From Diphasiastrum complanatum (Eukaryota; Streptophyta; Lycopodiopsida; Lycopodiales; Lycopodiaceae), in contig CM055103.1 in NCBI GenBank assembly GCA_029204225.1, positions 20,338,709 through 20,402,708 of the forward strand: a stretch of 64,000 nucleotides of DNA, in the 5' to 3' direction. The notes under the pieces were generated by a model. The model worked only from the letters and a program-made list of their open reading frames with translations, searched no databases and was not told the DNA's origin. The translations under genes and the position numbers were made by a program. This document shows, in pieces, positions 21,173 through 32,075 of the stretch (position 1 is the first letter of the stretch; the number at the start of each line of letters is the position of its first letter).

Positions 21173-22726
21173 GAGTGTCACCCCTTTGAGTCTTACACGG
21201 CACGCTGGGTGCACCCAAGTCAGCTTTACAACAGTGACCGACCCTAGTCTCCGGGGCGCTAGCATGCCAAGGCGAGAGCCATGACAACATTCCAGCAAGG
21301 GAGGCTGAGACTTGGTTGGAGCTCGCCCTGAGTCGCAATCCACACTCCCCTATAGTATTGGTGTGATTCGGCACCCCCCTCATACCAAGCACTCTACCCA
21401 AGCTGGTAAAGCACGTTTTTTCTCTCTCTAGGATTTTCTCTTTCTAGAAGTCATTTTCTCTCTCTAGACTTTATTGATCCCCAGGCTTCCTTTAATAATG
21501 CCTAGATCGTGTGGGGTGATTGCACATCGATCTGAGCTCTCTGGACTTCGCTAGAACCGATCAAAGATTTTCAGCCATAGGAACTTGGCGCCGGCTGGAT
21601 TCTGGTCACAGTGGCGCCGGGAGCAGCAGGGGCGCTGCAAGCGCCGGGGACATAGCTGGCGCCGATGGCGCCGAAAGTAAAGCTTGTAAAGGTAGCTTTA
21701 TAACACCCTCCAAGCAAGCCACCCGACATGCATCAAACTTAACCAACTCGAAGCTTCGTTACAAACGAGTAACATTCATTCCAAGCCAGCAGTCTGACTT
21801 ACATCAGACTTAACCAACTGAAAGCTTCGTCACGAGCGCTGGAAGCCAACCTGGCGCCACGCCAGAATGGACAGCCATAAACAGGTAACGTCCACCCAAG
21901 CAAGCCATCCAACTCAGCCGACAGGTTAGAACCCGTTCCCCAAGAGCTTAACCCATTCACGTTCATGCAAGGAACACTCAGAACCACAAGCCGCGACAGA
22001 TATGGAAACAACCAGTTCCTGGACCAAATGGTCCCGACAGCATACCGCTGGCGCCACGGACCGAATGGTCCCGACGGCATACCGCTGGCGTCCCGGGATA
22101 CGACCCTCAGCTATGTGCCAAGTTAAAAATTTGGAAGCTGCCTTACAACTGGCTCTTTTACCGAACACTGAAACCCAGAAGGTAATCAGAGTCAGTTTGA
22201 GGAAAATCCCACTTTATTTATAAATCTGAGAAGGTTACATTTCAAGTGTGTGACCGACCCTAGTCTCCGGGACGCTAGCATGCCAAGGCGAGAGCCATGA
22301 CAACATTCCAGCAAGGGAGGCTGAGACTTGGTTGGAGCTTGCCCTGAGTCGCAACCCGCACTCCCCTATAGTATTGGTGTGATTTGGCACCCCCCTCATA
22401 CCAAGCACTCTACCCAAGCTGGTAAAGCACGTTTTTCTCTCTCTAGAATTTTCTCTTTCTAGAAAGTCATTTTCTCTCTCTAGATTTTATTGATCCCCAG
22501 GCTTCCTTTAATCATGCCTAGATCGTGTGAGGTGATTGCACATCGATCTGAGCTCTCTGGACTTCGCTAGAACCGATCAAAGATTTTTAGCCATAGGAAC
22601 TTGGCGCCGGTTGGATTCTGGTCACAGTGGCGCCGGGAGCAGCAGGGGCGCTGCTGGCGCCGGGGACATAGCTGGCGCCGATGGCGCCGGAAGTAAAGCT
22701 TGTAAAGGTAGCTTTACAACAGAGAA

Positions 22727-23445
22727 GGTGAGCTGGAGTTGTTGATAGTCGATAGTGGAGGTGGATTCAATGAATGAGAAATCTGAAATGATATAGGGAT
22801 GGTGGATGGATGGGTCTTGGACAATGGCATTATAGTGTGCCATCTTGGCGTTGTAACAGAGGATGAGAGTGGCAGGGTGGTATTGATGGCAGTCATACTA
22901 GAGGGTTTTCAGTTCATTGTAGATGAGGTAGAGGGGGCACCTAGAGAGGCAGCCGCGTTTCGGTGCTGTGTGGGTGAATCAGGATGTGATTTTGAATTGG
23001 ATGGTCAAAAATAGGACTAGTGAGAGGCTGTAACTGAGGAAAAGGGTCTGATGGTGAGTAAAAGGACTGTGGGGGAGCAACAGGCTCTGATGGTAAGTAA
23101 TAGGCGATTTCTCATTCTTAGCATCAAGGTTGTATACTGAATCTAGGGCTTGTATTTTCCTGGCTTTTTTTGTCGTTTCAACTTTGATTTTCTCTTTGGT
23201 AGCATCTGCTTGATCCGAAATTATCACAAACGAGGGTGTTGGTGACATCATCTTTATCTCTTGTTATATTATCATGTGCACTGGATTTTCTCCTACTGCT
23301 GATCTTCAACATCTTGCATATATTCATAGAGTGAATCGACTTCATTATTGATTTCTTTCAATGTATGGTTAGCAGTCCTAACCTCCTCTGATTCTATGTC
23401 ATCATCGTCCTAGGTGTCATTCACTCATCTTGCTTGATCGTGTTG
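22727..23445. other. Right half of the original site, no gene recognised
   Basis: This continues the sequence broken at 2325. On the minus strand it gives a serine/proline-rich translation in changing frames, possibly the decayed C-terminal part of the protein-like frame at 23446-24076. No domain is recognisable. Confidence 0.35.
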
Positions 23446-24076
23446 TCAACAAGTTTTAAAATGTATTTTTCTATAATTTGTGTTTCTTCTTCTTTCAATA
23501 AAGTAAAAAATTGAGCTAAATAATTTAACGGTGTTTTTCTCATTCCTTTGAGAAACTGGTGGTATGATATCTCTTCTAGAAACTTGAATGCCTTCATATC
23601 TTTGTAAAAAATATTGAAAGTTTGATGGTGATATTGTCACATTTTTATCCATTCCTAAAATCATGTCAGAGGCCCATTTCATAAATGGAACCCATTTCGG
23701 ATCTTTCAAAAAAGACAACTTGTAGACTTTTGTGTCTTGAAATACCGCATCTTTCCCTTGGGTCATATCAAACCACTGAGTCAAATCAATTTTATCTTTG
23801 CTCTTTTTTTACTTCTTCATAGTCCCTTGAGATGAAAACTTAAAAAAACTCAACATAAAGCTCCTTTGTAAGCTCTACTTTTTGATTTCTTGTTGTAATG
23901 AAGCATGTGTATCACCTTATAGTGAGGCCATTTACCATCTCGTCACATACTTCAGTAAGCAGTACTGAATTATCCACATATCTCATAGAATTACGCTTGA
24001 ATACCTGGGCACCTATTATCCCATTTTTGTAAGGAATTTTCGTATGTGATCTGCATGCTCGATTAGAAGTAGCCAT
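23446..24076 (-). pseudogene. Decayed protein-coding sequence of unknown family
   Basis: An ATG at 24074-24076 opens a frame with one TGA (probably a former TGG), which then shifts into an uninterrupted 112-codon frame at 23446-23784. Recognisable residues include DLTQWFDMTQ, DPKWVPFMKW and a basic RRRNTNYRKIHFKTC end. The translation is clearly protein-like (W-P-F-M-K-W, charged helices) and spans about 210 codons. I cannot place it in a family. It resembles a structural or capsid-region protein of a retroelement more than a host enzyme, but that is only an impression. Confidence 0.4.
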
Positions 24077-24220
24077 TACTTAATGGTATGAAATTGCGGA
24101 ATTACAATGAATCCCCTAAAAGAAGAACTGTTTCACACAAAAGCTACTTGCCAATATGCATTAATAAGAGTTGCAATATTGAAATGCCAAAGAACAAAAT
24201 GTTTTTTATACTTTTGGGTC

Positions 24221-25348
24221 TGTTGGCTGATTCTGACGAATCCCCAAGATACGTGGACAAAGCAACTCTCACCTTAGACCGAGGAGGTCTCTGAGGAGAC
24301 GAGATGAACGAAGACTGAGAGCCGAGTATGAGAGCCGAGAAATGCTAGTTAGGAATGGCAAGCAAGAACTGTGTAAACCTCGTGGTGAATTTTGAAAGAT
24401 GGAATGACCATGTAGGAACTAGTATTTCTAGGCAAATGTAATAAATGCAAGTAGATCTCTCTTAAAGAAAGTAGAGTGAACCACCTTTTGATGGTGACCT
24501 CTAGTGGAGAGCATTATTCCACTTGTAATTTGTGAAATGTGGAAATTCCACTAGGATGCCACCTAAGAAGCTCTCTTGCTTATTTAAGAGACTCCCTCTT
24601 TGTGAAGAGGAGCTTTTTGTGAAATGTACCTACTCCATGTTGAAATGAGAAAAGCCTCCACGAGTTTTGGTGCATCCATTGAGTTCCTTGATCATGCTTG
24701 TTTCTTGAGTGAATGCATTTATGATCTTGCCCTTCCCTCCTATGAGTGTGGTTGTGGATTGTAGAGTGGATTAGATTTGTTGCTTTTCTAGAGTGGATTA
24801 GTTTCCTTTTCTTGTTTGTGGATTGATGTAGGAACCAGCATTCAAGTAAACTAACTTAGGCTAGAAATGTGGTATAAATCTTGCATATCCTCCAACATTC
24901 TAGTTCTTGATGTTCTTGGGATGTCCAAGAATCAAAAGACTGGTTGGTTTCTTGATTCTTGGACTTCTAACAGGCTGTAGATTAGTTCTTGTTTCTTGTT
25001 TTGTCAATTTATGCAAGTATAGTAGTGCTTAGGATTTGATTTCAGTTCATTTTGCAGCAAAGTAGAAGTAGGAATCCATCGTTGTTCAACTGAGCAGTAA
25101 CGTAGATCATTTTTTGAATGCATTGGCTTGCATTTTGGTTGATTATGCATGTGCATTCAGTTCAAGAGAGAATGACCTTGAGTTGTCCTCTGACAGGCAG
25201 GACATTAATACTACAACGTCAATCTATTCCTTCTGCCTAATCTGGGCCTTTAAACAAGAACGAATAACTGTAAGCTAAGCCAATAGGCAGAAGAAGTAAG
25301 CAAAAGAACATAAACAACAGATCCTCTAGAGCAGGAGATCTGTCAACA
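24221..25348 (-). mobile_element. Solo LTR (1128 bp) with TSD
   Basis: The minus strand runs from TGTTGACAGATC at 25348 to CAGCCAACA at 24221. The duplication gggtc is present on both sides (24216-24220 and 25349-25353). A diverged copy in the opposite orientation lies at 52723-53878. An inner inverted repeat, CCAAGAATCAA near 24928 and its complement near 24956, gives the LTR a long hairpin. No internal region is attached. The 3' neighbour of the second copy is copia coding sequence, but a link to that family is unproven. Confidence 0.82.
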
Positions 25349-25353
25349 GGGTC

Positions 25354-26303
25354 GGAATAAGTTGGACACAGTCAACATGTCGATAGTAGACACTGTGCAA
25401 CTGTTTGTTTTTATTTAATAGCTGCCATCATCCATTTAATGTCGTCGACTTCTTTATATTTGTTGTACAATAACAGTTAAATGGTATTGAAAATGTGATA
25501 TTGATCTTGGATCCAACTAGATTGTTAATAGAGTCGAATCGAATTTCAATCCCGACCTGGGTTGAAGGATTGAATCGAGTCGAATAAGTTATATCAAAAA
25601 ATGAAACGACATATTAAAAAATGTCAAGTGCATATTGACCAAGTCGAAATACCCAATAAGAGTTGAGATGATCATTATATCTAAATTTTTTCAAATAATC
25701 AAAAAATTCTTACTCGAAAAATTTCCTGAAATTTTATTCTCCTTAAAATGGAAAATGACCTCGTTTTTTCAATAGAGGATCAACAAGAAACAAATGTATA
25801 CTAATAGAAAAATATTAAACCACAATATCTCTTGGAAAAGCATAGATCAAAAATTGCATACATAAAACCAAGAGTTTATTCATTTACAAAATTACAACAA
25901 CACAAAATACAATAAAAAAACACAAAATAATAACATAAATAAATAAATAAATAATTTTGAACTTCTAGATATTCATTGTACTTCTTCACTCGGGCTCCAT
26001 TCACCCTTTTATCCAATAATTGGTCTTGAAGCATACACTAGTGAGAGCCCAATAGGTATACTTATACACTCCAAGGGCCATGCATCACTAGTAGTGCACT
26101 GGACACCTCTGCAGCCTATCTAGGCCACACCATCCAGTTCCCTAATGACTCACTGATAGACCCATACCAACTCCACCACCATGTGTTTAGGCCTACAACC
26201 ATTAATTATGACCATGTACTCATAAGGGCAATTAATTTACAGGTTGTTGGTCTACCGGTTCCTAGCGTGGACACGCTACCCGAGACCAATCATGGGCATG
26301 ACA
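25354..26303. other. AT-rich sequence without genes; probable chromovirus LTR at its right end
   Basis: The first 600 bases are AT-rich with an AATA run near 25935-25955 and no coding signal. The last few hundred bases up to 26303 probably belong to an LTR, because on the minus strand TGTCATGCCC starts at 26303 directly after a polypurine tract. The far end of that LTR is not identifiable. Confidence 0.4.
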
Positions 26304-26700
26304 TTCTTCCCCCCTTATTCAAGTTATGTCCTCATAACTTAAAACTGAAAAAGTTCCTCCTTAAGCTTCCTTCCTATTCCCAAGAATCATCATCGTTTGT
26401 ACATCCCTTCCATCAAACCAGATGCTCAATAACTATACAATTTCTCAATCGTTTAGTTCTTGTATCCAAGATTTTTTTGGGTTCAAATCGAGATACACTC
26501 GATGATTCATCCAACAAATCCAAATTGATCTCCAAATCCTAGATGCTCTCCTTCATGTAGACTCTTCTTGAGTCGGCTTACATGAAATACCGGATGCACT
26601 TGAGATCCTTTCGGGAGTTCCAATTGGTAAGCTAAGGAGCCGATTTTTTTCAAGATCCTATACGGTCCTCTATATCTAGGGGACAATTTATAATGTTTGT
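26304..26700 (-). pseudogene. Chromovirus (Ty3/gypsy) integrase C-terminus with chromodomain, decayed
   Basis: From 26700 leftwards the minus strand encodes LSPRYRGPYRILKKIG and HPVFHVSRLKKS, the typical gypsy integrase tail. A chromodomain follows (ILDTRTKRLRN, EHLV, a stop in place of K/R, WKG, DDDSWE) in the frame around 26370-26490. There are at least two in-frame stops. A polypurine tract, AAGGGGGGAAGA, lies at 26304-26319 next to the LTR start at 26303. In chromoviruses the chromodomain directs integration to heterochromatin; this copy is dead. Confidence 0.8.
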
Positions 26701-26706
26701 CGATAT

Positions 26707-26741
26707 GGACACGCTACCGGATACCAGTCATGGGCATGACA
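26707..26741 (-). repeat. 35-bp LTR end fragment fused to the integrase fragment
   Basis: TGTCATGCCCATGAC at 26741 repeats the LTR start at 26303 for about 35 bases and then joins the integrase coding region directly. The body between 5' LTR and integrase has been deleted. Confidence 0.6.
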
Positions 26742-26885
26742 AGATGCATCTCAATCTTGTTCTTGAATTCAATATGTAGGTACATCAAACTCAATAGGCA
26801 ATATGGTCAATATGCATTTTAAACTTAGAAATAAACTTTATATTGTCAATAAGGCCTAAGAATAGTTGATTTACTATTTTTAGCA

Positions 26886-27413
26886 TGTTACGCAAGTTTA
26901 TGAGGTCGCATATACACCTATTGTTATTGGTTGGTTTAGGTGCATTGAATCCAGTCTATTGTTTGGAATAGATCTAGAACCTTCCAAATGTTGATAAGCA
27001 AGGGCAAGCACATCCAAATAGGTCAAGGACCTGTTATATATAGTGTGCAAGCATGGAAAGAGTTCATGTTTCTCTCTCTCTTCTCTCATTCATGCTTATG
27101 GAAGTGATCTCTTTGGGTTTCCATATCTATTTTTGCATTGTTTTGGTCATATCTTCAATTTTTGTGTGTAGAATGCTTTTGTGACTTATGTATTGGATCC
27201 ACACATGTGAAATGTGTTGTGGTACAGCCACTGTACGGACAAAAATAGCAACTTATCATAATTATGCTATTTTCTCAAGATGTTATTGAGTTTACATCTT
27301 CTATGTGTAGTATATGTTAGATTTCTACATTGTTAATGATGCTTAATGTTCTATCTTTTGTAACCAAAGATCAAAGGGCTTAATTAGATCTTAGCAATAT
27401 GATTTTCTTCACA
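26886..27413 (+). mobile_element. LTR with uncertain left border
   Basis: TGGTATCAGAGC at 27414-27425 is a primer site on the plus strand, and the sequence before it ends CTTCACA, a normal LTR end. A TATATATAG box is near 27034. The left border at 26886 (TGTTACGC) is a guess. No gag or pol follows: 27426-28019 is non-coding, so the element is truncated. Confidence 0.5.
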
Positions 27414-27425
27414 TGGTATCAGAGC
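27414..27425 (+). promoter_or_regulatory. Primer binding site
   Basis: TGGTATCAGAGC follows ...TTCTTCACA directly, as in copia-type elements. Confidence 0.75.
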
Positions 27426-28016
27426 TATTGTTGCAAGTTACTAAAAGATCAGTCATCTTTAGCAAGGGATTTGAAAAATTTACCAGTTCTAGAGCAGTTA
27501 GATTGATTTCTACTCAAAATCAAGCATTTTTCATGTGTAGAATTGATTTTTTGTAAATCAAAACTCAATATAGGGCAAAATACTTGAAGTAGGCCAATTT
27601 TACACTTCATAAGATGGATTGTGGCGACTTTAAATGCATTATAAAAGTCTTATTGCATTCTTTAAGATTCCATAACAAGTTTCTAGCTTTTGCATGTAGA
27701 AATTTTTTTTGAGTGGATATCTTGTGTTTGAAGTTGCTGGAATTTTCAAGAGTGTATTTCAATCTTAGAAAGTAAAAAAGATTTGAGAGGTTCCATATCT
27801 TTGTGATTTCTTCTTGAGTTTATTTGTTGACATTCAAGAGAGTGCTTTGTGCATTAGAACATGTTGAAAGAGAAGATCAAGTCATTGTAACATGGCCACA
27901 AATGGAGGCTTCATATTGGAAAGCAATCATAGGCTTACCTCAACATGGTTTTGGGTGACCCTAACTCTAGGTTTTTCTATATAAGTGCATGTGACACCAT
28001 TTTGTAATCACTTTTC

Positions 28017-28179
<163 letters not shown>

Positions 28180-28489
28180 CTCCTCCTTCCATTCTTGCTT
28201 GTTTGAAAAGCCCTCCTATTTTCCTTGTGTGTGGATATAAATGCGTGTTTTTTTTTGGTCAATCAAGCTATCACAATCAAGAATGATCTTTAGCACTTGC
28301 ATTCATCCACTAGTTTAAAACATAATCCATAAAATCCACACTTAAGAAAAATAGGTGTTAGAAATACATTTTGGAGTGATTATTAAGATCCATTAGGTAG
28401 GCTTTATTTCATTGTTCACCTCCCTTGAGAAGATCAACCTCTTGAGGAGAAGATCTAGAGATTGCATGATCCAAACTAGTCAGATGCTT

Positions 28490-30105
28490 CTATTTCACAT
28501 GGACTTGCATCTCTGTTTGCAATCCACTTATGAAGCAATCCAATATCACTGCATTTAACGCCTTCAAGTTCACACAGATTCGCATTTTGTCGTTCTTCTT
28601 AGGTACTATGACTATTGGCGACACCCATTCAGTGTGCTCGATCTCATAAATGAAATCAGCATCTAGCAATTTCTGCAACTCTTGCTTGATGAACTCTGTA
28701 TAGTTCGGGTTGTAGCGATAGTAACGGCTTACCTTGGGGACTGCTCCATCCACCAGGGGTATGGCTTGCTGGACTACAGTTTCCCTTTCGATCACTATAA
28801 TTCCAAGCAAAACAATCCTTGTATTCCACTAATAATGAATGTAGTCTTTTGAATTGAGTGGGCATTAACTGTTCTCCCACATGCATGATCTTTTCTTTTT
28901 CACCTGGCTCAGCTAGATTCATGGGTTGCATTCACGCAGGTCCTTCAAAGGCTTGTTCCGCTGGTTTCTGACTATGATCACGTTCTGGTTGAGCTTGCGG
29001 CATCATGATTACTACGTCATCTAAGGTATAGTTCTTGAAGGTTTTTGCGTGAACTGGCGTTTGGCAAGATGCTTCCTTCAGCATATTGATCTTAGTTCGA
29101 CTTGTAATCCTTGGGTTATCAGTCATCTGTGAGGAAAATGATGTTGCGTCTGGGTCCATTCGAACTAACTTCAAGTAGTCCAACACCTTGTTTATTTCTT
29201 TTCTACTCACGTAGTTGGGTTCATCCTTGTTGTCTTTCTTCGGAACTGGTGTGACATTCGCTTCATGATTGCGAATATACACATCCATCGTAGCTATGGC
29301 TTCCTCCTGGTAGATCGCTCCATCAGATCACCTGGTTATAACGTTGTCTTAGTTGGTTCTTCTTGTTGGTAGGTGCCTTGGGTGGATCGATCTTGAAAAC
29401 TTTAGCCATTGCGGATGTCTGTGGTGGCTGAGCTAGTACTTTCTTTATCCCATAATGATCTGGGTCCATATGTTGCAGGACCTACTCATCAGTCAACTCA
29501 GTCTCCTTGTTGTAAGTAAAAGCATGTTGCCAAGGGACTAAATCATCGTCCACAGGGTTCTCAATAGCTTCCGTTGACAGCCATGCTACATTGATCATGT
29601 TCACCCCGAAAGTGATTGGTGTGTCCAATGTATAGCACTTGGGTGAAGATGTGCTAGGTTTTGGATCTAGATTTTGTTGACAAGCATTCCCAGCCATATA
29701 GTCAATGGTTGCAAATGGGTTTGTGCATATTATAATATCAGTTTCAGAGTCCTAATGACCTCCCCTGGCTTGCGTTGGGCGATCAATTGTATGATCTGTG
29801 GTGGACGATCCGTCATCAGCCTTTGGTGTAATTGGTTTCACCACCCATGTGGTTGGATCGACCTTTACAGCCTGTTCCCTATTTTCGAAGGTGAGTTTCC
29901 CAGTTCTCCAGTTGTGACCCACTTGTGCAGTCCTCAACCACGGTCTTCCTATTAAAAATTGTAAAACATATCTATCATCTGTTGTTAATGTTTGGGGGAT
30001 CCTACCCATGTAAATATTTTGTACATATCCAAGGTATGTGAATTGAGCACATATCCTTGTAGAATAGGGTGAGTTTGGGTTAGGTAGATCAAATTCCAGT
30101 GACAT
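28490..30105 (-). pseudogene. pol: Ty3/gypsy protease-linker-RT fragment
   Basis: Reading leftwards on the minus strand, the frames give a post-protease region (30105-29752, with GRPWLR), spacer segments (29697-29482 and 29288-28932) and the start of reverse transcriptase (28931-28545). The RT part contains KDCFAW, YYRYNP, ELQKLLDADFI, EWVSPIVIVPKK and RICVNLKALNA, the usual gypsy palm start. It then stops: the catalytic YxDD region and everything after it are missing. Several stops and shifts break the frame. It abuts the copia-type LTR at 30143 on one side and non-coding sequence on the other. Confidence 0.82.
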
Positions 30106-30142
30106 GCATAAAGTCTAGTTGGTCTAGTATGATATGCAAGAA

Positions 30143-30815
30143 TGTTGACAATGTCTAGTTTGACATGCATATAGAGATTCACATGGAATTGGTCAATTAT
30201 GACCTTGTAGAAACTCGAGCCACAATAAATGCATAATGTCCTAAGTTTCCATAGTGACATGCAAAGCATGCAATCACTCTAATGGACACATGCATGTAGA
30301 TTTGTACATGGCTAGTTGAGAAATTGCCATTTGGAGAAAGTAGGTAGAAGTTAGGTGCAACCTATGCATGCTAGCAGTTAGGTGTCAAGTTAATAGTTGT
30401 TTGCACTAGAATAGGTGTAGGATGTGCATTGAATGCAAGGAGTACCACGAATTTTGGCTCTCCTATATATGTACATATCATTTTCATTCACAAAGTAATG
30501 AAGAACCAAAGTTTTATAGCTATCTCGTGCTTGGTTGGATCTAAACTGTTTTTTCTTGTTATCTCTCTAGCTCTCTCTCTAACTCATGTTGAGACTAATG
30601 CTTATGCATTGTAATCTTGTACTTTTAATCATTCTTTGATTCATTGCTATCATAGTCTATTGATTAGCATGCTAGATTGTGAATTAGCCATATCTTCTGA
30701 ACTAGATCTTGTTGAACAATCTAGAATCAGGGTACTGTGCCAATCACAAAGCTTAATCAAGATCAGTCACTCTTGTGGACATTCCCCACACGTGTGAATT
30801 TTGGAATTTTCAACA
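30143..30815 (+). mobile_element. 5' LTR of a copia element (673 bp)
   Basis: The LTR begins TGTTGA and ends TCAACA, a perfect 6-bp terminal inverted repeat, and is followed at once by TAGTATCAGAGCC, a one-base variant of the primer site (30816-30828). A TATATATG box lies near 30463. The copia gag frame starts 770 bp downstream. Confidence 0.75.
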
Positions 30816-31586
30816 TAGTATCAGAGCCTCATTAAGCTCTGCATGCTAATTTCTCGGATAGTACGAGAAAATGAGAGATAAACAAGAAAAAAAAGCAGTT
30901 TTTCATCTTTTCTAACATTTCTCTGAAGTGTAATTGGATTAAATCGGACCTGAACTGAATTTTCAGACCTGAATTAATGTAGTACGGAATTCTGGAATTC
31001 TGCACGTGTGAAAATCAGAGATTTTCAGTCCCTTTGTTTTCCTTGCTGATAGATCCAAAGATAGTAGTGTTATATCTTGATGGAAAGCTTATGATCTGTA
31101 CTTTCCATACAAAATTGAAACCAAATCAATCTGAAGTGTCTAGCAAGAGTTATAAGCTCTTAAAGAGGATTAGGATAGGTCCAAAATCCGAGTGACAACA
31201 TTTTGATTTGAATCAATTTATACTTTGGTCTGAATTCATGGTTTTGAGCATCCTACACAAGAAACTAAAGATCAAGACTGAGTTTGAAGTAATTGAACAC
31301 CCTTTGAGCCTTCTGAGTGTCAATAGTGTTTTCTTTTGTTGCATTTCACACGTGCCAAAAGTAGGATTCAAACTAACCAAAGTGTCTCAATCCACTTTGT
31401 GTATCTGATCTAGTTAGCTTGTCTTGTGGAATATTTGGGATCTGTCTCAAATATAGTTGCATGTGTTTCACATAGGAAAGTAGTACATTTTTTGAAAATA
31501 CCTATAGTGAAAGAGAGCAACAACTCTAAGTCAGATAGGAACAAGCTCAAACATATTGCAGTCCAATTACAAGAGTCTTCACGTTC

Positions 31587-31913
31587 ATGGCATCTGTAGG
31601 AGATTGTCTCTTTCAAGCTAGTGAAAGACTATACACCTTTAACTATTCAGTTTGGAAGGATAGGATAGAATCCTTGTTGATTCTCTATGGTGTAATGGAT
31701 ATTGTAACTGGAACTGAAGTTGAACCGACAACTTTTGATGAGGCTCAGAGATTCAAGAAGAGAGCAAGAATTGCTCTACATATCATCAAATTGAACATCT
31801 CTGATGAGATGTTGAGAGAGATTAGTTCATGCACCTCAGCAAAGCTGGCTTGGGAGACTCTGAAGAACCTTTATGAAGCCGAGATCAAGTCAAGAAAGAG
31901 GAATAAGAACTAG
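31587..31913 (+). pseudogene. gag: copia Gag, N-terminal part
   Basis: A 108-codon frame starts MASVGDCLFQ and contains the copia Gag pattern: W-K-D/R-I near residue 23, then ISDEM, and SAKLAWETLKNLYE towards the end (UBN2-type). The frame stops early, where a Lys/Arg-rich tail would lead to a zinc knuckle. After about 160 bases of shifted sequence the protease frame begins at 32076. It probably belongs to the LTR at 30143-30815. Confidence 0.75.
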
Positions 31914-32075
31914 TACTCTCGTGCCTTCACCAAGAAAAAAGCAAAGAACAAAGACTATGGTGGAGTAGAAGATGAGTCAGCTCATCCTTCTAACTTCAAG
32001 AAGAAGACACAAGAAGTTCAAACCAATTGTATCATAGAAGACTCACATGCAAGTTGTGGAGAGGCATCTCTTCTG

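Larger units (their letters stand above)
3287..21233 (-). mobile_element. Level 3: Gag-protease-only Ty3/gypsy element inserted in the level 2 LTR
   Basis: The element runs on the minus strand from its 5' LTR (right) to its 3' LTR at 3287-4197, with the duplication gtgac at 3282-3286 and 21234-21238. It has a primer site at 13935-13946, a leader, one long gag-protease frame and a polypurine tract at 4198-4211. Reverse transcriptase, RNase H and integrase are absent: only about 370 bp separate the stop of gag-protease from the 3' LTR. It is therefore non-autonomous for reverse transcription and integration but could supply Gag. Two LARD-family insertions interrupt it, one in gag (5944-12276) and one in the 5' LTR (14813-21172). 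Confidence 0.85.
13949..21233 (-). repeat. 5' LTR of the gypsy element, split by LARD 4b
   Basis: The pieces are 13949-14812 and 21178-21233, together 920 bp. The longer length relative to the 911-bp 3' LTR is due to a 9-bp duplication near 14612. Promoter and leader are separated from the LTR start by the 6.36-kb insertion, so normal transcription of this copy is unlikely. Confidence 0.85.
2536..21705 (-). mobile_element. Level 2: solo LTR of the LARD family inserted in the level 1 LTR
   Basis: The pieces are 2536-3286 and 21239-21705, together about 1218 bp, again TGTT...TACA on the minus strand. The target duplication ccctc lies at 2531-2535 and 21706-21710 and comes from inside the level 1 LTR. 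The apparent 205-bp tandem repeat at 2331-2740 is explained by this: it is the start of the outer LTR followed by the start of the inserted one. Confidence 0.85.
2331..22721 (-). mobile_element. Level 1: outermost solo LTR of the LARD family, split by nested insertions
   Basis: The two real pieces are 2331-2535 and 21711-22721, about 1216 bp once the nested DNA is removed. Read on the minus strand the LTR starts TGTTGTAAAGC at 22721 and ends in TACA at 2331, like all other copies of this family. The 5-bp duplication gagaa is at 2326-2330 and 22722-22726. No primer site, polypurine tract or internal region belongs to this copy, so it is a solo LTR, normally the product of LTR-LTR recombination. 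Confidence 0.85.
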
